From NCBI GenBank assembly GCA_021782365.1, contig JAJXVB010000007.1, positions 62,001 through 126,000 on the forward strand: a DNA stretch of 64,000 nucleotides, written 5' to 3'. The stretch's first letter is position 1. Each line of letters begins with the position of its first letter. Shown piece by piece: positions 31,125-41,339 of the stretch. Source of the DNA: Pseudomonadota bacterium. Lineage in GTDB: Bacteria; Pseudomonadota; Gammaproteobacteria; Burkholderiales; Gallionellaceae. A model generated the notes under the pieces. It was not told the DNA's origin. It saw only the letters and a program-made list of their open reading frames with translations, and ran no database searches. A program made the translations under genes and the position numbers.

Positions 31125-32146
31125 CGCTCATCCTTCCTGCCGAAAACCGCAGGCTGGGTCCATGCGTCGATCAGCGGCACGCAGATGTTCATCAGGAGGG
31201 TTGCGAATGCGACGCCATCCGGGAAGCCGCCATATACGCGTATCAGAAAGGTCAATATCGCAGCACCAAAAGCGAAGATCATGCGCCCTTTCGGCGTGGT
31301 GGGGGAGGTGATGGGGTCTGTCAGGATGAAGAATGCGCCCAGCATCGAGGCGCCCGAGAACCACTGGAAAAGCGGGCCGGCATAGCGCGCGGGATCCATC
31401 AGGTGAAACACTCCCGATATCGCAAACAGGGTGATCAGGAAGATTGCGGGTATGTGCCAGCCTATGATGCGCCGAGCATAGAGATAAATTCCCCCCAGCA
31501 GAAATCCAAGGGATACCCATTCGCTCCCCACTCCTGCAAGACGGCCATAGATCGGCATCTCGAGGATGGATTTCATCTGCCCGTTCATGTGCAGCTGCGT
31601 CTTCAGCGTATCCAGAGGCGTTGCCATGGTGACGCCGTCAAGCGTCAAGCCATCGGGCAGGGCGCCCCTGAAGATATAGTTCAGCTGGGACTGGAAGTCG
31701 AGCCCCGCGCTCCCGAGGCCGCCCGGCGCCAGCCAGTGGGTCATCTGGGACGGGAAGGAGATGATCAAAACCGCATAGCCTATCATCGCTGGATTGAAGG
31801 GATTGCTGCCCAGGCCTCCATAAAGGTGCTTGGCGATGGCGATCGCGAACATCGTGCCCACCACGATCAGCCACCAGGGTGCGAGAGGCGGGATGGAAAG
31901 CGCGAGCAGCCAGGCGGTGAGCAGCGCGCTGTTGTCTTTCAGGAAAGGGGCGATCGGGCGTTCCCTGAGTTTCAGCATCAGCGCTTCCGTCGAGAGCGCG
32001 GTCAGGCTTGCGAGCAGGAGGGAGACCAGGATGGCCGGTCCGTAAAACCAGACATAGATCGCGATGCCGGGAATCAGCGCGAAGAGCACCTGCAGCATGA
32101 TCTTCGATACGCTGTCGGGCTTTGTGATGTAGGGTGAAAAAAGCAT
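31121..32146 (-). CDS. rsxD: Electron transport complex subunit RsxD/RnfD
   Basis: NqrB/RnfD family, DGVTMATPLDTLK. Confidence 0.95.
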   Translation of the reverse strand: MLFSPYITKPDSVSKIMLQVLFALIPGIAIYVWFYGPAILVSLLLASLTALSTEALMLKLRERPIAPFLKDNSALLTAWLLALSIPPLAPWWLIVVGTMFAIAIAKHLYGGLGSNPFNPAMIGYAVLIISFPSQMTHWLAPGGLGSAGLDFQSQLNYIFRGALPDGLTLDGVTMATPLDTLKTQLHMNGQMKSILEMPIYGRLAGVGSEWVSLGFLLGGIYLYARRIIGWHIPAIFLITLFAISGVFHLMDPARYAGPLFQWFSGASMLGAFFILTDPITSPTTPKGRMIFAFGAAILTFLIRVYGGFPDGVAFATLLMNICVPLIDAWTQPAVFGRKDER

Positions 32147-32148
32147 GT

Positions 32149-33810
32149 CTATTCCCTGGGTTGCGCATCGGTGGAGGCCTGGGCGATCTCGCGTATTCTT
32201 GCGCGCCTTGCCTCTATTTCGGCGATCTCGGCCATCTGCTGGGGTGTCAGCTGTTCCGTGTTCTTGGGTTTGACTTCCGCAGCCTGTGCCTTGGCCTGAT
32301 CGATCGCCGCCTGTATCTTGCGCGCTATCTCATCCTGAGGTTTGGTATCCGGCTTGTCAGAAACCGGTGCGGGCTCGCTCCTTGCCGCCGCCTTTTCCTT
32401 GGCGGCCAGTTTTTCCGCTTTCTCGCGCTTGTCGCGTTCCAGGCGGCTCTCGCGGAATTCATGGCGTTCGCGCGCGGCATCGGCAGCCTTCTGCCCGGCC
32501 TGCTGCGCCCATATCTCGCTCTTGGCAAAACGGTAATATTGTACCAGCGGAATGTTGCTCGGGCAGACATAGCTGCACGCGCCGCATTCTATGCAGTCGA
32601 AGAGGTGATACTCTTCCGCCTTCGTGAAATTCTTCGCGCGCGCAAACCAGTACAGATCCTGCGGCTGAAGCTCCGCGGGGCAGGCATCCGCGCAGCGTGT
32701 GCAGCGTATGCAGGGAAGAACGGGCCTGGGAGGCGGGAAAAGCGCATCGGATGCGGCGATGATGCAGTTGGTCGCCTTGACCACGCCGGCCTTGTCGGAT
32801 GGCAGAAGCACGCCCATCATGGGGCCACCCATGATGAGCCCGGTGGTGCCGGGAAGGTTGCCCGCCTGTGCGATCAGTTCGGCGATCGGCATGCCGATCA
32901 GCGCCTCGAAATTCTGCGGCGATTCGACATTGCCCGTCACGGTGACGATGCGCGAGATCAGGGGTTCGCCAAAGCGTATCGCGCGCCATGCGCTGTATGC
33001 GGTTCCCACGTTGAAGCACTGCACGCCGAGATCCGTGGAGCGCACGCCTGCCGCAACCTCGATCCCCGTCAGCACGCGGATCAGCTGCTTAGCGCCGCCT
33101 CCGGGATAGATCGTCGGAACGGCGATGACCTCCATGCCCGAATGCTTGCCCGCGGCATCGCGCATCGCGGCGATCGCCTCGGGCTTGTTGTCCTCTATTC
33201 CGATCAGCACTTCGTCGGCATATAAAAGCTCGCGCATCAGTTCCGCGCCCTTCAGTACTTCTTCCGCGCGCTCCCGCATCAAAAGATCGTCGCAGGTGAT
33301 GTAGGGCTCGCACTCCGCGCCGTTCAGAACCAGTGTTTTGATCTTGTGCTTGTGAGCATAGAGTTTCATGTCGCTCGGGAAAACGGCGCCTCCGAGCCCG
33401 ACGACGCCGGCATTGCGCAGGCGGTGGCGCAATTCGCTGTGGGGAACCGCCTTCCAGTCTTCGCAGGGCTCAAGCTCCATCCACTCATCGAGTCCGTCCG
33501 GGATCAGCGTGATGCAGGGCTCGGGAAGGCCTGAAGGGTGAGCGACAGGCTGCATGCCTATCGCCGAGATCGTGCCCGAGGTCGATGCATGAACCGCGCT
33601 TGAAACATGGCCGTCAGCCTGCCCTATGATCTGGCCTTTCCTGACGCGCTCGCCGACTTCGACTGTTGTCCTCGCGCTATGGCCCACATGCTGGCGCAGC
33701 GGGATGACGAGTTTGGATGGAAGTTTCGCCTTTGCGATCGGGCTTCCGTTCGACTGCGTCTTGCAGGTGGCAGGATGCACGCCGCCGTGGAATGTGTGGA
33801 GTTTTCTCAT
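32149..33810 (-). CDS. rsxC: Electron transport complex subunit RsxC/RnfC
   Basis: FHGGVHP start region; [17 protein letters not shown] and [17 protein letters not shown]; start chosen inside the ORF. Confidence 0.94.
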   Translation of the reverse strand: MRKLHTFHGGVHPATCKTQSNGSPIAKAKLPSKLVIPLRQHVGHSARTTVEVGERVRKGQIIGQADGHVSSAVHASTSGTISAIGMQPVAHPSGLPEPCITLIPDGLDEWMELEPCEDWKAVPHSELRHRLRNAGVVGLGGAVFPSDMKLYAHKHKIKTLVLNGAECEPYITCDDLLMRERAEEVLKGAELMRELLYADEVLIGIEDNKPEAIAAMRDAAGKHSGMEVIAVPTIYPGGGAKQLIRVLTGIEVAAGVRSTDLGVQCFNVGTAYSAWRAIRFGEPLISRIVTVTGNVESPQNFEALIGMPIAELIAQAGNLPGTTGLIMGGPMMGVLLPSDKAGVVKATNCIIAASDALFPPPRPVLPCIRCTRCADACPAELQPQDLYWFARAKNFTKAEEYHLFDCIECGACSYVCPSNIPLVQYYRFAKSEIWAQQAGQKAADAARERHEFRESRLERDKREKAEKLAAKEKAAARSEPAPVSDKPDTKPQDEIARKIQAAIDQAKAQAAEVKPKNTEQLTPQQMAEIAEIEARRARIREIAQASTDAQPRE

Positions 33811-34364
33811 GGCGCGGTTTGCGACGGCATTATTGCGTATACCGGATATTGCCATTTCCAGTTGCCGGTGGTGTCTGCGATGGGCTCCATGCTGATGCAG
33901 TCCACGGGGCAGGGAGGCACGCAGAGCTCGCAGCCCGTGCATTCTGCTGCGATCACGGTGTGCATCTGCTTGGCTGCGCCGACGATCGCATCCACTGGGC
34001 ATGCCTGTATGCAAAGCGTGCAGCCTATGCAGGTGGATTCGTCTATCAGCGCAACGCTCTTGGGTTTGGGGACTGTCGAGCCGCCGAAAGGCTTGAACTC
34101 GGTGCCCAGAAGATCAGCCAGCTTGTGTATGCCTTCCTCGCCGCCGGGCGGGCAGAGGTTGATGTCGGCCGTGCCTTCGGCGATCGCGGTCGCATAAGGC
34201 TTGCAGCCTGGATAGCCGCACTGGCCGCACTGGGTCTGGGGCAGCACCGCGTCTATCTTGTCGACCAGGGGATTGCCCTCCACGCGGAACCTGATCGCGG
34301 CAAAGCCCAGCACCGCGCCCAGCGTGATCGCAATCGCCCCCATGGCCAGCAATGCGCTGAGCAT
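33807..34364 (-). CDS. rsxB: Electron transport complex subunit RsxB/RnfB
   Basis: [18 protein letters not shown]; two 4Fe-4S motifs. Confidence 0.96.
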   Translation of the reverse strand: MLSALLAMGAIAITLGAVLGFAAIRFRVEGNPLVDKIDAVLPQTQCGQCGYPGCKPYATAIAEGTADINLCPPGGEEGIHKLADLLGTEFKPFGGSTVPKPKSVALIDESTCIGCTLCIQACPVDAIVGAAKQMHTVIAAECTGCELCVPPCPVDCISMEPIADTTGNWKWQYPVYAIMPSQTAP

Positions 34365-34942
34365 TATTTGATCAACCCGGAGAATCCCATGAAAGACAGG
34401 CTCATGAGCCCCGCTGTCACCATCGCGATCGCAGAACCCTTGAAGATGCCGGGCACGTCCGCTCCTTCCATGCGCTCGCGCAGACCGGCGAACAGGACCA
34501 TCACCAGCGTGAAGCCGAGCGCGCTGCCTGCGCCGAAGACCAGCGACTGCATGAAGTTATGTTTCTCCTGCACGTTGAGCAGCGGCACGCCAAGCACCGC
34601 GCAGTTCGTGGTGATCAGCGGGAGATAGATGCCCAGCGTCTGGTAGAGCTCGGGGCTCGTTTTCTGTATCACCATCTCGGTGAACTGGACGATGCCCGCG
34701 ATCACGACGATGAAGGAGAGGGTGGTGAGGTAGGCGAGATCGGGCCCCAGCAGATAATGGTTGATGAGATAGCTCGAGCCCGATGCCAGCGTGAGCACGA
34801 AGGTGGTCGCAGCGCCCATGCCGACCGCCGCTTCCAGTTTCTTGGAAACGCCCATGAACGGGCACAAGCCCAGTATCTTGACCATCACGATGTTGTTCAC
34901 GAACACCGCGCTTAGCAAGAGTAGAAGGTAGTCAGTCGTCAT
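34364..34942 (-). CDS. rsxA: Electron transport complex subunit RsxA/RnfA
   Basis: NqrE/Rnf[25 protein letters not shown]. Confidence 0.96.
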   Translation of the reverse strand: MTTDYLLLLLSAVFVNNIVMVKILGLCPFMGVSKKLEAAVGMGAATTFVLTLASGSSYLINHYLLGPDLAYLTTLSFIVVIAGIVQFTEMVIQKTSPELYQTLGIYLPLITTNCAVLGVPLLNVQEKHNFMQSLVFGAGSALGFTLVMVLFAGLRERMEGADVPGIFKGSAIAMVTAGLMSLSFMGFSGLIK

Positions 34943-35013
34943 CGTTGCGATCTCTCATCAGGCGCGAATTATCCGATGATTCAGGGGCGGCTTCAACCGC
35001 TTTGTTGTGGCAA

Positions 35014-36039
35014 CTATAGGGTTTGCATGCCGCGGATCGCCTTTGCGCATTCCGAAATCAGTCCGGGGCCGCGGTAGATCAGCCCGCTGTATATCTGGAT
35101 CAGGGATGCGCCGGCCTCGATTTTCTCTGCCGCATCGGCGCCGCTGAGAATTCCGCCCGCGCCTATGATGGGCAGCGCCCCTTGCAGATGGGAGGCCAGC
35201 TTTCTGATGAGCGCGGTGGATTTTTCGCGGACCGGCGCGCCGGATAGCCCGCCCGCCTCGCTGCCATGCAGAAGGTGTTCGACGCCGACACGCGACAGCG
35301 TGGTGTTGGTCGCGATCACGCCGTCCATTTCGTGCTTCATCAAAAGGCCTGCGATCTGCGCGATCTGCTCGTCTTCCATGTCGGGCGCGATCTTGAGCGC
35401 GATGGGCACATGCTTGCCGTGCTTGTCTTCAAGGTTTCTCTGTTCGTTCTTCAGCTGCATCAGCAGATCGTCCAGCGCGTCTTCGTCCTGCAGTTTGCGC
35501 AGATTCTTGGTGTTCGGGGACGAGATGTTGACGGTGACATAGCTTGCATGGGGATAGACGCTGCGCAGGCAGGATAGATAGTCGTCTGAGGCATGCTCGA
35601 TGGGGGTCGTTGCATTCTTGCCGATGTTGATGCCGAGTATGCCCTTGTAGTCAGCGTGCGCGACATTCCGGATCAGCGCATCCACCCCTTCGTTGTTGAA
35701 GCCCATGCGGTTGATGATCGCCTGCGCCTCTGGCAGACGGAATAGCCTGGGCTTCGGATTGCCGGGCTGGGGAAGCGGCGTGATGGTGCCGATCTCGATG
35801 AACCCGAAACCCAGGCTCGCCAGTCCGTCTATGCATTCCCCGTTCTTGTCGAGGCCTGCTGCAAGTCCTACCGGATTCGGGAAGCTGAGCCCCATCACGG
35901 TGCGGGGATCATCGGGGATGGGTTGGGCGATGAGGCGGCTCATGCCCATCCTGTAGAAGGTGTTGAGGCTCTTGAGCGTCAGGTGGTGGGCTGTTTCGGG
36001 CTGGAGCCTGAACAGGGCGGGGCGCAACATGGAATACAT
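35014..36039 (-). CDS. pyrD: Dihydroorotate dehydrogenase (quinone)
   Basis: [43 protein letters not shown]. Confidence 0.97.
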   Translation of the reverse strand: MYSMLRPALFRLQPETAHHLTLKSLNTFYRMGMSRLIAQPIPDDPRTVMGLSFPNPVGLAAGLDKNGECIDGLASLGFGFIEIGTITPLPQPGNPKPRLFRLPEAQAIINRMGFNNEGVDALIRNVAHADYKGILGINIGKNATTPIEHASDDYLSCLRSVYPHASYVTVNISSPNTKNLRKLQDEDALDDLLMQLKNEQRNLEDKHGKHVPIALKIAPDMEDEQIAQIAGLLMKHEMDGVIATNTTLSRVGVEHLLHGSEAGGLSGAPVREKSTALIRKLASHLQGALPIIGAGGILSGADAAEKIEAGASLIQIYSGLIYRGPGLISECAKAIRGMQTL

Positions 36040-36777
36040 TCAGTCTTCTCCGGTTTCTTGAAGCGGCTGCCATAAGCCATCTTGCAGTCCCTCCGCTGGC
36101 TGATACTGGATCTTGTAGGACATCTTGGGGCTTTCCTTGATCCAGTAGCCGAGGTACACGTAATCGAGTTCAAGCTTGCGGCATAGCTCGATCTGCCAGA
36201 GCACGTTGTAGACGCCATAGCGCGCGCGGGGCACATCTGGGTCGAAAAAGGTATATACCGATGACAGGCCGTCGCTTAAGAGATCGATCACGCTGACCAT
36301 GCGCAGCGTTTCCTGTTCCCTGAATTCCACGAGCAGCGTATCGATATGGCTTTGCAAAAGGAAGGTCCGGTAGGCATCGCGGTCGTCGTTGTCCATCCCG
36401 CCGTTGCGGTGACGCGCGCGCTGATAGCGCTGATAGAGCTCGTAATATTCCTCCCTGTCCTGCAGGGGATGAAGGCTGACTTTCAGGTCGGCATGCTGCT
36501 TCCACGCGCGCCGCTGCGTACGGTTTGGCTTGAACTGCCTTGCCACCACGCGCATCTGGACGCATGCATTGCAGGCATCGCAGCGCGGCCGGTAGATGTA
36601 GGTGCTGCTGCGCCTGAATCCGTGCCGCACCAGCTCAGAATAAAGAGGGGTGTTGATCAGGAATGTGGGTGTTGCGACCTGTGAGCGCGCCTGCAGTCCC
36701 GGCAGGTAGCTGCAGGGATAGGGCGCCGTCAGGTAGAAGTTCAGCGCGGAAATGCGAATGTCGTTGAATGAACTCAT
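36040..36777 (-). CDS. bpt: Aspartate/glutamate leucyltransferase (Bpt/Ate family)
   Basis: [42 protein letters not shown]. Confidence 0.94.
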   Translation of the reverse strand: MSSFNDIRISALNFYLTAPYPCSYLPGLQARSQVATPTFLINTPLYSELVRHGFRRSSTYIYRPRCDACNACVQMRVVARQFKPNRTQRRAWKQHADLKVSLHPLQDREEYYELYQRYQRARHRNGGMDNDDRDAYRTFLLQSHIDTLLVEFREQETLRMVSVIDLLSDGLSSVYTFFDPDVPRARYGVYNVLWQIELCRKLELDYVYLGYWIKESPKMSYKIQYQPAEGLQDGLWQPLQETGED

Positions 36778-37454
36778 GGTAGGATTATGGACGAGAACTG
36801 CCAGTCTATAGGCTCGCAGTTTATCAACTCTTCGAGCCTTGCAATAAATTTTTCACGCGGGATCAGCCTTGCTCCCAGCGATGCAAGGTGAGGCGTGTGC
36901 ATCTGGCAGTCTATCATCAGCGGCCCAAGCCTGCACAAACGCGCAAGCGCGATCTTCGATGCGTTTGGCGATAGGCTGAACATCGATTCTCCATAGAACA
37001 TTTTACCGATCGCAACGCCGTAAAGACCTCCGGCAAGTTTCCCTTCCATCCAGGTCTCGATCGAGTGCGCATGGCCCAGTCTTTGCAGTTCGCAATAGGC
37101 GGCGATCATCTGCTCGCTGATCCATGTGCCGTTCTGGCCTTCGCGCGGCGCTGCACAGGCGCGCATCACCTGTTCGAAAGAGGTGTCGATGCGCACCTCA
37201 TAAGGCTTGTTGCGCAGCACTTTTGCAAACGAGGAAGAGATCTTCAATTCTTCCGGGAAAAGCACCATGCGCGGATCGGGGCTCCACCAAAGTATCGGAT
37301 CTTCCTCGCTGAACCAAGGGAATATGCCGTGGCGGTATGCATCCAGCAGGCGCTCGGGCGTCAATGACCCACCGGCCGCGAGAAGGCCGTTTGGTTCATG
37401 CAGCGCCTTCGTGACCGGTGGGAACGGGGAGTTTGCGCCAAGCCAGGGTATCAT
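36774..37454 (-). CDS. aat: Leucyl/phenylalanyl-tRNA--protein transferase
   Basis: [59 protein letters not shown]. Confidence 0.97.
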   Translation of the reverse strand: MIPWLGANSPFPPVTKALHEPNGLLAAGGSLTPERLLDAYRHGIFPWFSEEDPILWWSPDPRMVLFPEELKISSSFAKVLRNKPYEVRIDTSFEQVMRACAAPREGQNGTWISEQMIAAYCELQRLGHAHSIETWMEGKLAGGLYGVAIGKMFYGESMFSLSPNASKIALARLCRLGPLMIDCQMHTPHLASLGARLIPREKFIARLEELINCEPIDWQFSSIILP

Positions 37455-37526
37455 CGTCTGTACAAGATGGGGGAAGATGTGTTTATATTGCCACGGGATG
37501 AAAGGTAAATCATCGGGGCCTTTTGC

Positions 37527-38969
37527 ATGTTTGGGAAAATATTCGGTAAAAAATCAGATCACCCGATGGCGGATGCCAAGTCTGCGCAAGCCTTGCTGAA
37601 TGATCTTTCAAGGAGCGATCATCTGAAATCGCTTCTTGAATTGACCGACTGGATCGAATCGGTTTCCATCCGTGAAGACTACAAGTTTTCCGACCAGTTG
37701 GCCGTTCTGAATCTGCTCGATGAAACCGCGCAGTCCCATCTCAGGAAGCTGACCTGCGAATATTTCACGCTGCCCGACATGCACGCGTTTCACGGCAACC
37801 GTCTCGGCATGGCTCTGGGCAACTTTTCCCGCTCGATGTGCGATGCCTACTGCCTGATGTTCGATCGCAGCAGCAAGGAAGATGGGGCTGCAACCCTGCT
37901 GGTGACGCGCGCGATGCGGCTGATCTGCGAGAAGCTGAAATACATGGCCGTGAACTATCAGACCCACGACGAGACTGCATGGCGCAATTTTGCAGCGCTA
38001 TATCGGCATGCTGAAACGCACGGGTGCGTGAGCGAGCCGGTGAGCATTTATTCGTCCATTCAGACCACGATCCTGAAGGAGGCAGGGAAACTGATGACAT
38101 GGTATGCCTGCGGCATCACTTCGATCAGCCCGCGCAGCATGCACCTTTCGGAGGTCATCCTCGCCCGGAACAGCGATGCGATTTCGATCGGAAGAGAATC
38201 CGGAAGTCAGGACCTCTGCAGCTTCGATCTTTCCCAGGCACATCCGCCGATGCGCATTCTTCCGGATGCGAAGAGGAGTCCCGAGATGCGCTATGTCAGC
38301 CTCACAGGGATGCAGGCAAGGCTTGAGACCATGATCCGGGTTCTGGAAAAGGATATCGTGCCAGAAGAGTTCAGCCCGGGTTGTCCTTATGCTGCGGAAT
38401 GGGTTCTGGAAGCTGCGAGGCATGTGTTGAATCAGGCGGTTTTTTCTCCGCAGCGCTCGACCAAGAGGCGCGAAATGCAGGCGGATATCTTTGCCGCGTT
38501 TGGCTGCGAGAGCCTGCTGCGCCTGGCACTGGGAAAGAATGTAGATGAGATGCAGATGAGGCTTGAAAACGCGAGCCCCGGCGGTTTCTATGCTGAGCTT
38601 GTCGGAAAAGGCGCGGACAGGGCGCGCGTAGGGCATGTCTTCGGTGTGAAAACGCAAGCCGGCCTTGGCGTGTCGATCGTCAGGCGTCTCGCGCGCGATG
38701 CGGAAGGGCGTCTGCATGTGGGGGCGGAAATTCTGACCGGAAAGGCATCTGTCGTGACGCTTTCGGGAGGCGGGGGGGCGCAGCTCCTGCTGTATTCCGA
38801 GGATGGAATTGCGACGCTCTTGATGCAGGCGGATGTGTTTTCCATGCAGCGCAGCCTGAAGGCTTCTTTTGATGGCAGAAACTATCTGCTGATGCCTGTC
38901 AAGTTGCTTGAATCCGGCCTGGATTACGATCTCGCGAGTTTCCGCGCGATCGAGCAGGAAGAAGAATGA
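37527..38969 (+). CDS. Conserved hypothetical protein, long helical N-terminus with possible PilZ-like C-terminus
   Basis: Intact 480-aa ORF; 3' end is duplicated at 39834-40006. Confidence 0.65.
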   Translation: MFGKIFGKKSDHPMADAKSAQALLNDLSRSDHLKSLLELTDWIESVSIREDYKFSDQLAVLNLLDETAQSHLRKLTCEYFTLPDMHAFHGNRLGMALGNFSRSMCDAYCLMFDRSSKEDGAATLLVTRAMRLICEKLKYMAVNYQTHDETAWRNFAALYRHAETHGCVSEPVSIYSSIQTTILKEAGKLMTWYACGITSISPRSMHLSEVILARNSDAISIGRESGSQDLCSFDLSQAHPPMRILPDAKRSPEMRYVSLTGMQARLETMIRVLEKDIVPEEFSPGCPYAAEWVLEAARHVLNQAVFSPQRSTKRREMQADIFAAFGCESLLRLALGKNVDEMQMRLENASPGGFYAELVGKGADRARVGHVFGVKTQAGLGVSIVRRLARDAEGRLHVGAEILTGKASVVTLSGGGGAQLLLYSEDGIATLLMQADVFSMQRSLKASFDGRNYLLMPVKLLESGLDYDLASFRAIEQEEE

Positions 38970-39016
38970 CTGTGCCGTTTGAAACGGTCAGCCTCCTCCA
39001 AACTCGGGATGCTTCA
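38798..39016 (+). repeat. Direct repeat copy 1 (in place at the 3' end of the 37527..38969 CDS and just beyond)
   Basis: Near-identical to 39834..40052, constant offset 1036 bp; six mismatches counted in the coding part. Confidence 0.9.
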
Positions 39017-39062
39017 TTTTTCTCCATTGTTGTCCGGCGCATTGCGGTGTAGTGCGCGAGAG

Positions 39063-39356
39063 CTACCGCCTCCCACCAGTGTAACTGGGCTTCCTGTGCT
39101 GATGTCGCACTATCAGGATTAGAATGCTGCTCTCGAGGCTTCGATATACGACCGAGTAAGGAAAAACTTTCAGCGGGAATATTCTTCGCTCTTTCGTCGT
39201 TGGCATTCCGAGATCGGGATATTCAATCAGGAGCTTGACGACACGTTCAAATTCTTCGAGGAAACGCTCGGCAACCACAAGGCCGGCTTGTTCTTTGTAA
39301 AAATCCAGAGCGTTGGCAATATCATGTTCCGCTCCAGGGTGGAGCGAGTAGGTCAT
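39063..39356 (-). CDS. RelE/ParE-family toxin
   Basis: YSLHPGAEHDIANALDFYKEQAGLVVAERFLEEFERVVKLLIEYPDLG...RRIFPLKVFPYSVVYR; overlaps the upstream antitoxin by 4 bp. Confidence 0.88.
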   Translation of the reverse strand: MTYSLHPGAEHDIANALDFYKEQAGLVVAERFLEEFERVVKLLIEYPDLGMPTTKERRIFPLKVFPYSVVYRSLESSILILIVRHQHRKPSYTGGRR

Positions 39357-39580
39357 CGCGTAAGTCTTGCTCGAAGCCTGGCAATGGCATCCTGTCCTGA
39401 AACTGCCGGGATTGAACCGGATTTCAGTTCGGCTTCCCTGCGATCAGCTACTTTCACCCAAGCTTCCTCGACTTCGGGATCCGAATCAAGACTGGCGATT
39501 AGCCGTCCAAGCAGGTGTGATCTTTCGACCGGATCCAATTGCAGGACTTCGGCTTCCAGAATTTCCAGGTTTGTGCTCAT
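39353..39580 (-). CDS. Addiction-module antitoxin (Unstab_antitox/TIGR02574-like)
   Basis: MSTNLEILEAEVLQLDPVERSHLLGRLIASLDSDPEVEEAWVKVADRREAELKSG; SD GGAGGTTAGC before the ATG at 39580. Confidence 0.85.
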   Translation of the reverse strand: MSTNLEILEAEVLQLDPVERSHLLGRLIASLDSDPEVEEAWVKVADRREAELKSGSIPAVSGQDAIARLRARLTR

Positions 39581-39801
39581 GCTAACCTCCAATATGGCAA
39601 GTGCTGACGATTTGCAGTTTATCACAGCGATGTGATGCGCACGGTGGCGCGACCAGTTGTGATGTCCAGCAAGGATATAGAAAAAGTTTGCGCATCGTGC
39701 ATCTGGCGGAAGCAAATATCAAGGTCAAACCAGATGAAATAACCTGGCATCCGCAGCGGTCATTTCTGATTTTGCAATTGACAATGCTACCGTTCTATAT
39801 C

Positions 39802-39832
39802 TGACCCTCGACCCAGACCTGACCCTCGACCC
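39802..39832 (+). repeat. Short tandem repeat ctgaccctcgaccc (x2)
   Basis: ctgaccctcgacccagacctgaccctcgaccc directly before the orphan gene end. Confidence 0.8.
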
Positions 39833-39833
39833 G

Positions 39834-40052
39834 CGAGGATGGAATTGCGACGCTCTTGATGCAGGCGGATGTGTTTTTCATGCAGCGCAGCCTGAAGGCT
39901 TCTTTTGATGGCAGAAACTATCTGCTGATGCCGGTCAAGCTTCTTGAATCCGGCCTGGATTACGATCTGGCGAGTTTCCGCGCGATCGAGCAGGAAGAGG
40001 AATGACTGTGCCGTTTGAAACGGTCAGCCTCCTTCAAACCCGGGGTGATTCA
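39834..40052 (+). pseudogene. Orphan 3' fragment of the 37527..38969 gene (direct repeat copy 2)
   Basis: Encodes [56 protein letters not shown] without any upstream ORF. Confidence 0.88.
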
Positions 40053-40228
40053 CCTGCTTCAGGGGCGATTCAAGGTGTCCGGATCGGCGTCGAGCAGGGA
40101 GTCCCACTGCGCGGTGCGCAAATCCGACGACCCATCGAGCTGCGCAACGCGGAATTCGTGCGCGGCCATTGCGCCAACATACCAGAAGCGAGCGGCGAAC
40201 CCGCCCCGGCCGATTCCGGCAACCGCGC

Positions 40229-41110
40229 CTATTCTTCCCCGATCGCGAGCAGCGCCGAGGCGACCACCGCGAGCGCGATGCCCGCGATCTTGAATGGTCC
40301 GGGGATCTGGCCGGCGAGCGCCATCGCGATCAAGGCCGTGAGTAGCGGCGAGGCCGCATTGGTGAGCGCGGAGACGACCATCGCCTTGCCGTCCCGCAGC
40401 GCGTAGACGATCGCGAGCGCTCCCACGGCGTTGAGCAGCTGAATCCCCGCAGAGAGCGGCGGACCGTCGATCCCCCAGTTGATGGACGCGCCCCAGTGCG
40501 TGCGAACGAGCGCGACTGGGACAAGGAGCAGGCCGCCCAACGTCATGTAGAAGAAGATGGCCCCGGTGCTCATCGAAGCATGGGCGATCTTGATGAAGTA
40601 GTTCTGCAGGCCCCACGACACCAGGATAACGAGCGAGAGGAAGAACCAGAGGCCGAAGTGCACCGTGCCACCGCCAGGCGTCCAGTCGTTGAGAAGGGGC
40701 AGGGCGGCCAGCGCCAGCACGATGCCGACCACGCCGATCCGGCCCGTGCGCTCCCCGAGAAATGCCGTGCTCAGCGCGATCGTGACGAGCGGCGAGAGCG
40801 AAATGATCGGGAAAATGAGGTAGGACGGTCCCATCGAAAGCGTCGGGAAGAGGACGATGACCCCGCCTGCGCCGGTGAGGCCGATCGTCAGTCCCAGTGT
40901 AAGGGATCGCGGATCGAGCGGGACCTTCCCGCCTTCGCGGCGCAAAACGAACGCCGCGGGCAGCAGCATGCAGACCGCCCATACGACGTATGTCAGCGTA
41001 TCGGGGAACCCCCGCTGCGCGGGGATGGCGCTCAAGGCGCCCCAGAGACCCCAGGCGACGGTGGTGATCAGCGCATAGCCGAGCCAGCGCCGGCTGCCGG
41101 ACGACGACAT
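40229..41110 (-). CDS. EamA/DMT-superfamily transporter, probably horizontally acquired
   Basis: About ten TM segments, duplicated EamA-like halves; visibly GC-richer than its neighbours; start chosen as MSSSGSRRWLGYALITTVAWGLWG. Confidence 0.85.
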   Translation of the reverse strand: MSSSGSRRWLGYALITTVAWGLWGALSAIPAQRGFPDTLTYVVWAVCMLLPAAFVLRREGGKVPLDPRSLTLGLTIGLTGAGGVIVLFPTLSMGPSYLIFPIISLSPLVTIALSTAFLGERTGRIGVVGIVLALAALPLLNDWTPGGGTVHFGLWFFLSLVILVSWGLQNYFIKIAHASMSTGAIFFYMTLGGLLLVPVALVRTHWGASINWGIDGPPLSAGIQLLNAVGALAIVYALRDGKAMVVSALTNAASPLLTALIAMALAGQIPGPFKIAGIALAVVASALLAIGEE

Positions 41111-41339
41111 TCGCATTCCTCTTGTTGCCCCGGGGTGAATCGCCCCCGATTCTCTAGACACATCCCATTCTCAATAGGATGGCTGCAATGGTATACAAAA
41201 CCGACTTCTCTAGACAATAGCCATGAGGCCGTCCTCTCAATAATCCGAAACTACAATCGCAGGCGTCCTGCAACTAGACGCCGCCTTCTGCGGCAGGCGT
41301 TGATCTGAAAATGAGCGGAAGTTATGCTGCGTCTTTTCC

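Noticed and set aside
29186-34942. rsx/rnf cluster considered as a novel redox system
   Set aside because: Complete canonical RsxABCDGE-nth arrangement with conserved motifs; nothing unusual beyond the C-terminal extension common in RsxC
40059-40982. 307-aa minus-strand ORF overlapping the DMT transporter
   Set aside because: Alternative frame of the GC-rich transporter; the 40229..41110 frame has clear TM segments and EamA features
38970-41300. Integron or prophage origin for the accessory segment
   Set aside because: No integrase, attC-type structure or phage genes could be identified by eye
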